Of a stretch of DNA of 64,000 nt, positions 46,882-57,300 are shown piece by piece. Source of the DNA: Siderastrea siderea (Eukaryota; Cnidaria; Anthozoa; Scleractinia; Rhizangiidae). The notes under the pieces were generated by a model. The model did not search any database, had not been told where the DNA came from, and saw only the letters and a list, made by a program, of their open reading frames with translations. Where the stretch lies: assembly GCA_964030785.1 (NCBI GenBank), contig OZ034975.1, positions 38,782,069 to 38,846,068 of the forward strand, in the 5' to 3' direction. The position numbers and the translations under genes were made by a program. Within the stretch, counting starts at the first letter, position 1. Every line of letters begins with the position of its first letter.

Positions 46882-47677
46882 AATAAATTCTGTTCCCTAA
46901 ACAAAAAACACGAAGCGATTGACAACCATTGACTGGTGTAACGTCTTAGTTATTGAATAAGTCTCTCCATAATGGCAACAAAGTTATAAAATGAAATCTT
47001 GAAAAAAATAAAAAATTGTCCAGTTCCTTCACTAAAGGTTCCATTTCTGGAAGTGAAGTGACTTGAATTGGGCGAGATCGTAATTAAAAATTGAAAAGGG
47101 TCAGAAACTTAAAAGTAAACATTAGGCTAAGTTACACATATAAAAACGAGAATTATAAAATATATGTTTGCTATCTTGAGCAAAAGTACCACAAAGAAAC
47201 ACGTTCTAATGGCACTATTTTTCTGTCTACTCTACGAGGTATATGTACAATAAAAAAAATGAATAGAATTACTTACTTTCCTTTTTTACCAACTTCACGT
47301 TGAAATAAGCAGGGTTGCCATAAAAAAAAATGATAACAAAGTAAGAAGTAGGCAAGCATATAAAAAAAATACCTTGTGGTTTTAAGGTGACTTTGGTTGC
47401 AAATTAAGTTTCTGTTTTCCTAATTGTCTCTGGTTAATCACCATAATCTTGAACAGGGGAAAATATTTAATCTAATGTAAAAAATTGAACCACAACATCT
47501 ACGCCCTACCTCTTACTGCTAAATGCAACGTCAAAAGAGCCAATTGTGGCAATAAATTAAAGAAAGTCTGGGCAGCAGCTAATTTCAGTAATAGAGTCGG
47601 CAAAGTCAATTATATTTTGCCACGGACATAGAACTACAAACAACAAATTCCGGCATTTGTCTTGATCATGGACTCAG
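46882..47677. other. Non-coding stretch
   Basis: AT-rich; no domain-bearing ORF was seen. The plus ORF at 47091-47303 looks like chance. Confidence 0.4.
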
Positions 47678-47713
47678 AAATCATCATCATCGTCGTCGTC
47701 GTCGTCGTCGTCG

Positions 47714-47747
<34 letters not shown>

Positions 47748-47756
47748 TGTCATTAT
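47678..47756. repeat. Trinucleotide microsatellite (ATC/GTC)n
   Basis: Same pattern as at 1752-1838: ATC blocks flanking a GTC block. It lies in the putative intron just 3' of the membrane exon of the minus gene. Confidence 0.95.
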
Positions 47757-47833
47757 CACAGACCTTCACGCCCAATGATGCATAGTACGAAAAGATACCA
47801 AAATTTGCCAGAAAAGGCCATTAAATTACTCAC

Positions 47834-47939
47834 TTCTTGTGTCCCTTCGCATCCACCAAACGGCAATGGCAACGACTACAACCAGAGCTCCTCCCACTAA
47901 AGTGCCCATAATGATCCATGGAGAATCATCTAGAATACG
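47834..47939 (-). CDS. Membrane-helix exon of the minus-strand Ig gene
   Basis: Acceptor TATTCTAG, donor GTGAGT, phase 1-1. It reads DSPWIIMGTLVGGALVVVVA and then IAVWWMRRDTR, a single-pass helix with basic stop-transfer residues. Confidence 0.85.
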
Positions 47940-48133
47940 TCAAGACAAATCGCTTAAAGTTTTTTTTTCAGTAGTTCCCTGATTAACTATATCATATTTT
48001 AAAAGAATTTTTTCCAAACTGCTTTTTCAAGGGTTGCAAATTGAAGCCGCACAAGCTTTATTTGTCCACGTGTTTGATTTTCAGCCCTTCACTTAAAAAA
48101 TGGCCCTTTAAAGCCAGCATAATGAGCCATTAA

Positions 48134-48409
48134 AGGACCGATTTAGGCCGTGTAATTTTGTAGAGCGCGCTGCTCGCGTCAGGTAAAGATCAGAAACAAC
48201 TCGTCATTCTAACATTTTGTCTGTGGACACGACTGTCGTAGGGATTTAAAACATGTTTCAAAATCCTACTACATTTTTCGGGTTATGTGCAACTGTCGTG
48301 CAGATGTTATAGTTCTGATTTAGACGACACGATTCATGTTGGAGACATAACGTGAACAAGTCGCATACAGTAGATGTAAGCAAACATCGTACCGTCTAAA
48401 ATCGGCCCT
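48134..48409. mobile_element. Possible small MITE
   Basis: AGGACCGATTTAGGC at the left resembles the inverse of the right end (CTAAAATCGGCCC), with TAA next to both ends. TAA and the short TIR would fit a Harbinger-derived MITE. The support is modest. Confidence 0.4.
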
Positions 48410-48766
48410 AACGAAATGTTGAGGTGTCATCGTTAAAACAGCATCTTTCGCAGATATGATTTCTAACAAAGCTCATCATTCCAGCGAAGGTTTAATTGTG
48501 CAAAAGTCCTCAAGCTGTGTCTCTGGACAAGACAGGTACTTTTAATTTGAAAACAGTGGATAATTATAATTCTAACCAACAGTAGCATTAATAGGGACCT
48601 TTAGCAAACAGGACGAGAACGTGGACGTCGTCGTCTATGGCAGTTTGGACACTGGGACGAGACCGCCGTTCTTGGCGGGAAAAAATAAACTTTAGCGGGT
48701 TGCAGATGTGGACGTTATAAACGAATACAGAGTCACACGCAAGAGCAATAACAAACTCTTTCGAAA

Positions 48767-49061
48767 ATGGTTTCTTTTAAAGAGTTTCGAGACTTGCTGA
48801 TACTTCTCTACGCTAATAACTCCCTTTCGGACGCAGAATTCGTGCTTCTTTACGAGACCTTCACTTCGAAAAATCCAGATTTTCCCTACGACAGCTACGA
48901 ACGATTCAACTTGGATTCTATGAATGCCGCTGAGTGTAAAGCAGAGTTCCATGTGGAAAAGCAAGATATTCCACGCCTTGTTCAAGCCCTCCAGCTCCCA
49001 CCAGTTTTCAAATGGGAGCAGAGAAGTATTTGCGACGACATGGAAGGTTTATGCATGCTGC
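48767..49061 (+). pseudogene. Harbinger transposase, 5' part
   Basis: The ATG at 48767 opens MVSFKEFRDLLILL and continues with FPYDSYERFNLDSMNAAECK, FHVEKQDIPRLVQALQLPP and DDMEGLCML, the conserved N-terminal block of HARBI1-type transposases. The open frame then runs into the poly-G end of the nested element; everything after LCML is foreign. The continuation LKRVAYPCR lies at 59076, after the second TGCATGCTGC. Confidence 0.92.
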
Positions 49062-49127
49062 AAGGGGGGGGGGGAGGTGTCTCCAAGGAAGATGTTGGTT
49101 CAATCATCACTGCCAGTATGACGTCAC

Positions 49128-49914
49128 GCTTCGCGCTAGTGGTTTTCAAGATGGCGGGCGAAGTGGCAATCGTAGGACGATCTACAAATGTGGCATTTTC
49201 CTCGCTTACATTCCTTCATTTACTAAAGTCAAAAATGCAGAGACAATTGGGAAGATAACCGACTCTTTTTTGGTATTTTTCTGGTAGATCAGACGATAGA
49301 TTATTTTTTAAATTAACTGAAACTCGCTCTCCAAGTGTAGAATGTTCGAGGAAATCTGTCAACAGGTCGCGCTTTCGAGGGTCACTGCATAGCGAATTTA
49401 CGTTGTCTTGTAACAGAAATAGGAGGTTTGGCACAGGATATATTGTTCTTTATGTATGTGGAGTATCAGACTTTAAGCATTTGTGGATCTTCACGTCTTT
49501 CCCCTCAAAGTTGAACATCCGAGCGGCTGAGGGGAAGGAGCTGCTTTAGTCAAGACTTCATGGTACACAGGTGAGAAATCTGAACTTAATACAGTATTAT
49601 ATTGAAATTTCTTTATTGCCATATAACTTTGCTAGTGCAACTGTCACAATTTAAGATTAAATACTACTCTTGGAATTTTGTGGAAGTATGTATTTTCTTT
49701 AGACTGTAAAATTGTAAAATCCACTTTTAATGTTTGTGTAGGAGCCTGATGCATTGGGGGTAGCCAGTGAGGAACTACACAGTTCATGAAAATCATTACC
49801 ATTTAAAATCATAGTAAAAGTCAAATGATTCAGCCATGAACAGTTTCCTTTGTATCAGTTGCTTTTCATTTTCAGTTGGTTCTTCCAGCTGTATAAAATA
49901 CAAATTATTCTGAC
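49128..49914. other. 3' non-coding end of the P-like element
   Basis: Between the subterminal repeat and the USP-like ORF. No other coding signature was found on either strand. Confidence 0.5.
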
Positions 49915-51552
49915 TTATGCAGGGGATGTTCCTCTCCCATGCTCCACATCAACATTATCACTTTCGTTAGAAGAGAAATTGCTTTCTTCCTGCAGGGCAT
50001 AAACCATTTCTTTAAAGGATGTCCTTAAAGGATTTAAATAACTAAATCGGGGTTCACTAATAGATTCGTGTGAATTTTCGTCAACACAACTTGTTGTTTC
50101 TGTTACCCTTGGTTGAGATTTCTGTTTTTTTGTGGGATGCCTTTCTGGTGTATATCCTTGTTTTACAGGGGTTAAATCGCGTCGTTTTAAATTGTTTGTT
50201 TCGGAAATATCTTCCCCTGCTTGTACCAATGTAATCATATTTGAGTCATTAATGAAAGTTGCAGGCACAAAATCAGCTAGTTCATTTTGACTGAAATTGT
50301 CTCTCTTAGAAGCCTCGGTATAATTATCAATACTAAAATCAGATACAAATGTTATAGGTACAGTTGTTGTGGTGTTACAGTGCTGTAACAGAAGGTCACT
50401 TAGGTCAGCAATTTTCATATTTAATTTCATAGGGATATTGTGATACTGTAGAATTGCTTTAATGTTTGCCAGTTTTGCTTTATTGTCACTTAAGGACAGC
50501 AGGCATTTATGTTGCTGAACAATTTCCTTAATGATTTCTTGATTATTTGAATGAATGGACTTGTAAAAAGTAACACAAGGATTGCTTAAGATTGTAGGAT
50601 GCTTTGTTTTGCTTTGTTCAAACATTAAAAGATACAAACTCTCCTTTTCTAAAAATAATGGCTTTAGACCAACAAAGGTTGCTTTGCCATTATTCCATAA
50701 ACCATTATAGGCAAACCATCCCTTTTTTAAGTGTTTTTGAGTAGAATACACCTCGCACCAGTAGTGATGTGATTTTAAGTAAACAATACCAGACAATCTG
50801 TATGTACAGTTGTTGACTTCAATTGTGGTGTTTCCCTTGCCTAGGTTTGGAGTATACCCCTTAGAAGAGTTGTGTGTGTACCCTACAAAGAAAATATCAG
50901 GTGTGTTTGTTACACTCGTTGAACCCAGCAGTGTTGCACCACATGTGTTGGGATTATAATTGACCGTGCATTCAGAATCACTGGTACATATATCATTTCC
51001 ATCAATTTTTGTCAGGACAGAGCATTTTGATGCTGGTGTAAAATCATTTAATGTCAATTTGTGTTTTATCACTTGAATAACATCAAAGTCATTTGAGTTT
51101 AAGAAGAGGTGTGTTTCTAAAACATCATCAGTGGAAATTGGAAACACACTATGAGTGAAACTGCGACATGAATTGTGGCTTTTGTCATTTCCACAAGTGT
51201 ATGAATAATTTGTTTTGATTGAAAATGTGTCTCGAAGTTCACCAGGCATTGATTCTAGAAGCCTGTAGATAATGGAGATGAGAGAGGCTTCTTTTCCATA
51301 TGCATAATGTGTAAACCCACTTTCTGTCTTATCTCTCAACCACTTCCACAGTGTCATTTTACTTTCGTGAAATTTACCTTTCTCCCTCAACACAAAAGCT
51401 TCAAGTAGCTGTTTCAAGCCTTCTGTTAGTTTCGTATTTAAAGAGCAATCAAAATGGCGTTTGAAACTATGATAAATCAATTCAAGGAAAGTGTCTTGAT
51501 GACAGCTGTTATGTATTCCATTTGAACCATACTTGTACGATTGGTATGACAT
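49915..51552 (-). CDS. USP-like deubiquitinase ORF of the P-like element
   Basis: 545 residues, intact. It has the layout of a ubiquitin-specific protease (C19 family). The Cys box is NGIHNSCHQDTFLELIYHSF (Cys17, with Asn15 before it). A mid-region CGNDKSHNSC resembles one half of the USP zinc finger. The His box is SGIVYLKSHHYWCEVYS (His263), followed by GWFAYNGLWNNG, where USPs have the third catalytic Asp/Asn. The C-terminal 120 residues are polar with a basic patch (KKQKSQPR). Homologous-looking sequence continues upstream of the ATG in the same frame (KCQGCKDEEWKCKLNPCEVR) to a TGA near 51650, so the natural start may lie upstream or follow splicing. The expected role is cleaving ubiquitin or the element's own ubiquitin-like domain; that role is inference. 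Confidence 0.8.
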   Translation of the reverse strand: MSYQSYKYGSNGIHNSCHQDTFLELIYHSFKRHFDCSLNTKLTEGLKQLLEAFVLREKGKFHESKMTLWKWLRDKTESGFTHYAYGKEASLISIIYRLLESMPGELRDTFSIKTNYSYTCGNDKSHNSCRSFTHSVFPISTDDVLETHLFLNSNDFDVIQVIKHKLTLNDFTPASKCSVLTKIDGNDICTSDSECTVNYNPNTCGATLLGSTSVTNTPDIFFVGYTHNSSKGYTPNLGKGNTTIEVNNCTYRLSGIVYLKSHHYWCEVYSTQKHLKKGWFAYNGLWNNGKATFVGLKPLFLEKESLYLLMFEQSKTKHPTILSNPCVTFYKSIHSNNQEIIKEIVQQHKCLLSLSDNKAKLANIKAILQYHNIPMKLNMKIADLSDLLLQHCNTTTTVPITFVSDFSIDNYTEASKRDNFSQNELADFVPATFINDSNMITLVQAGEDISETNNLKRRDLTPVKQGYTPERHPTKKQKSQPRVTETTSCVDENSHESISEPRFSYLNPLRTSFKEMVYALQEESNFSSNESDNVDVEHGRGTSPA

Positions 51553-51739
51553 TTGCTGTGAATTAACTGAATTTAATGCTCTTTTTCTTCGTACCTCGCA
51601 TGGGTTGAGTTTGCACTTCCATTCCTCATCTTTGCAACCCTGACACTTTCATGTAACTGTTGTTTGCTTTAAGGGTTTGGTGTTATATTCAAACTTCTTA
51701 ATGTTGTCATTGGATAATAAGGGGTTGGATAATAAGTTG

Positions 51740-54301
51740 TCAAGGGGTAATAAGAGAATTAGACGTGAAACATATGCAAGGACTTTTTGCAGCAATTTGC
51801 ATACTCATTTGCTTTAAACCAAAAACATCTTCATGCCATGCTGGTTCTGTTTCACCAGCAGCAAGATTCCAAAATTTGTATAAGTAATTCAAAAGTAATT
51901 CCAGATATTTATCATCTCGCTCAATAAGGAACACTTTAGTACCAACAGGTGTCCATACAATGTAGTGACATTGCTACGTTGACGTACAACACATTTGTAA
52001 CATAATTTGAGGGATGTGGTTTACACAAACCTTTTTGTATGGAACTGGTTTGCCACCCATAAAAGGACATTTCATCTCTAGGACAGTTGTTAGTTTGCCA
52101 TTTTCCTCTATAATGCCATCTGGGGAAGAACCTAGCCAGTTTTGATTATTGCTGTTCTTTAAGAACCAAATTCCAGTTTCTTTAACAGTGGCTCCATGTT
52201 TGCTTTGAGAAAAGAATTTCTTTAGGTATGTAACTAGAGCACTGTGCTCATTCATAGAGCCCCACAACATAGCCAGATTTGATTCATGATCAACTGCTTC
52301 ATTTTGTGAGCCATGCAAATCATTTGATAGTTGATTCCAGTAATCAGTCATTGCCTTTTTTCCGTACCATCCAAGGGCTGTTGCAGCCTTGCTGGCATTT
52401 ATTATACCCTTACGGACCTCAAACCACTTGGTGCTTCTTTGTTTAAAGTATTTTGGATCATTACTGGCTGTACTGGAAATTGGTTTGTAACATTGGAAAT
52501 GATCCAGACTTTTTTGTGATAAAGTACTTAATAGCCTTGGCAGTGATATGCCAGCATGGTACCATGTCTTCTTCACAGTGGGAGGTTTGTTTTGCATAAC
52601 TGTAGTCTTGGGATTTTTTTGGTCTTCAAATTTTTTAGGACATACAGATTTTAAGTGGCCCTGTTGGCCACATTGAAAACACTTTTGTTTGGTCAGCCAC
52701 TCTTCTTCATGTCCTTCTAGACAATCAGAAGCCCAGTGACCTTGCTTATGGCAACGAAAACAAATATCTGTTGCACCTGCATTTGTTTCAGCTTTCTTTT
52801 GTTCATCTGTTTTTTTTAATTTTTTCAACATTTGTCTTATGGCTGATTCATCTTCTTCATGGAGGGGTGAAAGCCCATCTTTGGCTAAATAGGTAACACA
52901 CCTTCTCTTGGAAAACTTTCTGACAAAAGCAGAAAGAACATCAGTAGATAATTTAATTTGGGATTCTGGAATGTGGATTTCTCTCAAGAGTTTTTTCCAG
53001 TAAAAGCATAATGCCTTTTCACTCTTAATTTTTTTTATTGCTTCTTGAAGTGAGGCATAAGACCAGTTTCCAGTAAAGAAATGTGTTCTCAAAAAAAAGT
53101 CAAGTTTTCTAGCCAACAGGGCTACATGTCTATGGTTCTCACTTGCATGCAGAGCAGTTAGTAGGGGCTGGAAAGTTTGAAGAACTGTAGTAGGTGAAAA
53201 TAGATCAATATATTCTACAGTCTGTTTAACATGCCTTGATATCTGCATTTTTTCTGCTGCATCATGAAAGTTTTCGTCAAATTCCCATGGTACAATGTCT
53301 TCAGTGGCACTTCCAGAGTTTAACTCAGTAGAACACAATTCCCAGCCATCTTTTTCAGTAAAGCTATTTGTATTTTCACATGTTAATTTTGGTTTTGATA
53401 GGGGTAATGAAACAAGATTAGGAAGAGCAGCCCAATCATAAGAACCACAGGTTCCCTTCAGGTCTTTCATTTCAGATGATACCAGTAGTTCTGTTTCGAG
53501 GGTAGCTGAAGACTCAAAAAACTGTAAAGTGGTTGGTTTTCCTCCTGAAACCCTTGCCCTTTGAAGTGAAAAGTAATTTTCCACATCATCCTGGCACATG
53601 GACTTTGGAATGATGTGCAATTCTGGATAATGCATCTGCACATACTGAACCACCCCCAAGAAAGCTCTAATGGTTCTTTTTAGATCCTTGTATGTAAGAC
53701 GAGGAATAAATTTTTTCCAGTGGTCTTTGAGACTGCCACTTGCCTGTGCAGTTGTCTGTTTTGTCTCCGGGTACCAGCTGTCAAACCAAAACATTATAGA
53801 AAGTAGCTGTAGATAGCATAAAGGGTCAAGTTCTGTATTATTAAATATTCTAAACAAATTGTGGCATTGTTTTAAGTATGTGCGTGTTGCAATTGTATCC
53901 TCAGGGGGGAAAGGACCCTTCAGGATGTCTAGTGCCACATCAAGAGAGCAAACAGTAACAGCTCTTTTTACACTCATTTTTGTTCGAGGGGTTAACTTGA
54001 TATGTTTCCAGTTTAACTTTGTTAGGTGGTGTTTGACAACTGGTATCAAATGATCCAGCATAATTTTTTTGCCTTGCATCTCAAGGTGCCTGTCAGGATT
54101 AACAATGAAGTTTCTTAGTTTTTTTAGCATATGGGGATAATCAGATAGCCACCAAATTGGTTTATTGTCGTTAAAAGGATTATATGTTACCCAATTTTGT
54201 GCCCCTGCTCTGCTAAAAAATGCATGAGAATATGTTGAGCCATCAGAAACACCATAGATAATTTCAATTTTTTTTTCATTTTCAAGATGAAGACTTGCCA
54301 A
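51740..54301 (-). CDS. P-like transposase C-terminal half with CCHC knuckles and YqaJ nuclease (one in-frame TAG)
   Basis: Continues the transposase in the -1 frame relative to ORF A. Near the start, IIYGVSDGSTYSHAFF and IWWLSDYPHMLKKLRNF match the second acidic motif region of P/THAP9 transposases. Further on are two CCHC knuckles (CFRCHKQGHWASDC and CFQCGQQGHLKSVC, around residues 515-565), then a YqaJ/lambda-exonuclease-type domain: STKWFEVRKGIINASKAA, LAMLWGSMNEHSALV, WLGSSPDGII, VLEMKCPF. An in-frame TAG at 51976-51974 interrupts the nuclease; the same frame continues with IVWTPVGTKVFLIERDDKYL to 51740. The joined length would be about 850 residues. The break suggests decay or an assembly error. 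Confidence 0.82.
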
Positions 54302-57300
54302 ACAAGTGAAGAGAGAATTTTATGATTTATTTTATTTAATGGAAAAGAAGCAACTGGCCATGAAAAATCCCCCTCTATTGAAGAATAGAAGAATTGGCAG
54401 ATGAGTTTTGCTTTTGTACTAGATGGGATTAGTTCAATGTCATCATCTGTGGTACATGAACTAGGACTAGATTCCTGGTCAGATACAGTGGATGAGGCAT
54501 CTGAATCACTGGATTCTGGGAAATTGTCAACGTCATTGTCCTCTTTTTCATTGTTTAAATCATTTGGGTTCATATTGAGTTCACGGTCAATATTTAAGTC
54601 TTCAAATCCAACCAATTCTCCCGTTCTTTTACAAAGCACAATTCCTTCTTTTATGCTCATCTCATCCCAATGGATACCTCCTATTCCCTTGCAACCCCTT
54701 CTTGTCATTTCCTGTACCATTAGTGCAAGATTTTGTTCGGAAATTGGGGTTGTTGTACTAGCTGCCTGCCTGTATGACTTGGCTGTTTCCCAGCTTGGAA
54801 TGGGGAGAATGCTACGTACAACATCATATCCTGTTTTACGACACTTGCTGGCTATCATGCAGCTCCATTTTATTACAAGGGGATTATATCTCATCCCTTT
54901 GGGGTGTGGCTTCTGTTTGTTTTTTGTTACTTTCCCATGCCTAGCAAATTCCTCCTCCTGACACTTTAATGATTTCAAAGTATCAGTAAGAAGGGCATAC
55001 AACACTGAATTTTCAGTCAGCCACTGGTTTGTTATGGCAATATCCATCAAGTTAGCTAGATCTGAAGAGGTGGGGTTGTAATTTTTGGGAGCGCTTAGGT
55101 TTTTTTGCTTTTCTTTTTGGTACAAAAGATAATACCGTTTTGCCTTTCTTTGGCTCTGGGCAACCATTTTGTGTAGGTTATTGGCCCTAAGTCTTAGTTC
55201 AGCATGAGAAAGACTGCTAAATTTGGCATGAGAATTGTGAGCTGTTTTGGACTGAGAAGAAGATTCACTTTTTTTTGTTAGGAAACGCAAGTTAGAGCGG
55301 AGCAAATTTTGGCATTGTTGGCATCTTACTCTTGATTTGGCAGTTAATTTGTATGAACAAGTTGTACTTCTAATGCACTTAGTAACATTTCCATCCATAT
55401 CTGATCCCCGACTGTCGACATAATATAAAAAAGTGTCTGTCTGCTTTCTTTCAGCAGTATCAATCAATGTGGGATCAGTAATACCAGGGCAAACACGTAA
55501 GTCATCAACTGGTTTGATTATTAGATTAATGGCAGATTTAAATATGTTTGACTGAAACATGTTGGGGGGGAGTTTGCCATTATCCACTTGGTTCCCCATG
55601 ATTTGTACAGTAAACTGACAGATGTCATTTGTTGCTACTGAGATATTGGTTGGAAGGAAAAAGGCCATTTCCTTCCAGTTAGATATTTCTCTCCCATTTG
55701 ATGTGTTTGGTTTTGAAAGGACAACCTTAAGATTGTCACAGGTTGTTTTGGAATGCACAAATGACAATCTCCATGGATAAATATCTGAAAGAACAGATTG
55801 AAACATTGTATATGTACATACATATGCATGCTGGGGCTCTGAGGGGGATTTCCCATTCAAATTTTTCAAAAGCTGAGACAATCCCTCTGTAAAAATCCCT
55901 GCTTGTAACTTTGATGGAAGAGAATTACATTTCTCAGATTCACTGACTTTGTTATCATTTGAACTGGTACTGGGAGTACAGTTCTCAAGTTTATCCTGCA
56001 AGTCTTGTTTGCAGGGCTCAGTTACAAGGTTTAAATGTCCTTGTTGTTCCTCAAACATTGACTGGGCTTTTTTGTATTGATCTTCTAATTTTACAGCATT
56101 GAGAAAAAAAGGCTGACAGGACATGCATATGTAACTTATGGTTGAGCCATCAGGAGGAGAATCTATAGATTTATAAAGATCACTATGAAATTCAGTTCTG
56201 CTTTCAACTGCTTCATCTAAAAAGTTACATGCCACTGTAAACTCAGTATTAAATATTGTTATATTGTGTTTATTGCAGATCTTGTCACTTGAAAGACAGA
56301 CCTCTTTCTTGCATTGTGAACAAGAGACACTGCAAGGAGTTACTTTGAGAGTGCCAAGTTGGGCATTGCTCCTGGATTTTGATTTGGATGATTTTTTTCC
56401 TCTTGAGGGTTTATGTCCTCTGCTTGGCAAAGTGTTGTAATGTTTGTCACACACCCTTAGATTTTTAATGTTCTCAAGATCAGTAAGATCATGAGGACTG
56501 CATTTTAATTCATATTGTCCAATCATACTGTCCAATTTTCGTAAACCTGCCTCCTTGTCACACCCCTTAATACAGCACTGTACACCTCCAATTAACCGGC
56601 CGTTCATAAAAACAGTTCCAGTTATTTCTTTCAGTGGAACAAATTCATTTAAAGGTTTGCCACTACTTGACAGCCAGTATGAATCACTTCTTATGTTCAG
56701 TTTTAAATTAATTTGTGCTCTCAAATCAGTGGTAGTAGCATATGGTGCAAACATAAAGGAATGTGGCTTTCCTGTTATATCCACAAGTGAAATAGAAATC
56801 ACAAACCTTTTTGACCTCAAAACTAAACTCAAGAGAGAGCCTGGGTGCTGAAATTCAATAGATTGTAAACATGAATACCCCAACATTATACCAAGAATGA
56901 TGTACAGAAAAGGGAAAACTAAGGGCATTTCTATGGGATCTCTTGAGCTTGCATCAAAACTCTCCCCCATTGCTACTGTAATCACCACAAATGACACCAC
57001 AAATATAGAATAGGGAAGAACAGATACCACCATTAGAAGAGCAATTGCTACAACATAAACAAGAACAGAATTAAGTTTGTGGTCCACTAGCAGATTTTGA
57101 CTATCAAGGTTGAAAATAATGCAATGGAAGAAAAGGACAAATGTGAGCATAATAGTGGGAAGAAAGAATTTTGATGCAAGGCTCCATACATATTGCACCA
57201 AAGAGAATTTATGAACTGGCTTAGCTCGTAAGCACAAATTATAAACTGGCTCAAGCAGAGACAAACACATCCTTAATATGATGACACCAGGAAATAGTAG

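Noticed and set aside
49062..49258. C-terminal part of the 163-residue ORF starting at 48767
   Set aside because: After LCML the frame reads through the poly-G TIR and subterminal sequence of the nested element; only the first part is transposase.
54401..54961. 186-residue plus-strand ORF
   Set aside because: Antisense shadow of the transposase ORF; low-complexity Ser/Phe pattern mirrors the Asp/Glu-rich sense strand.
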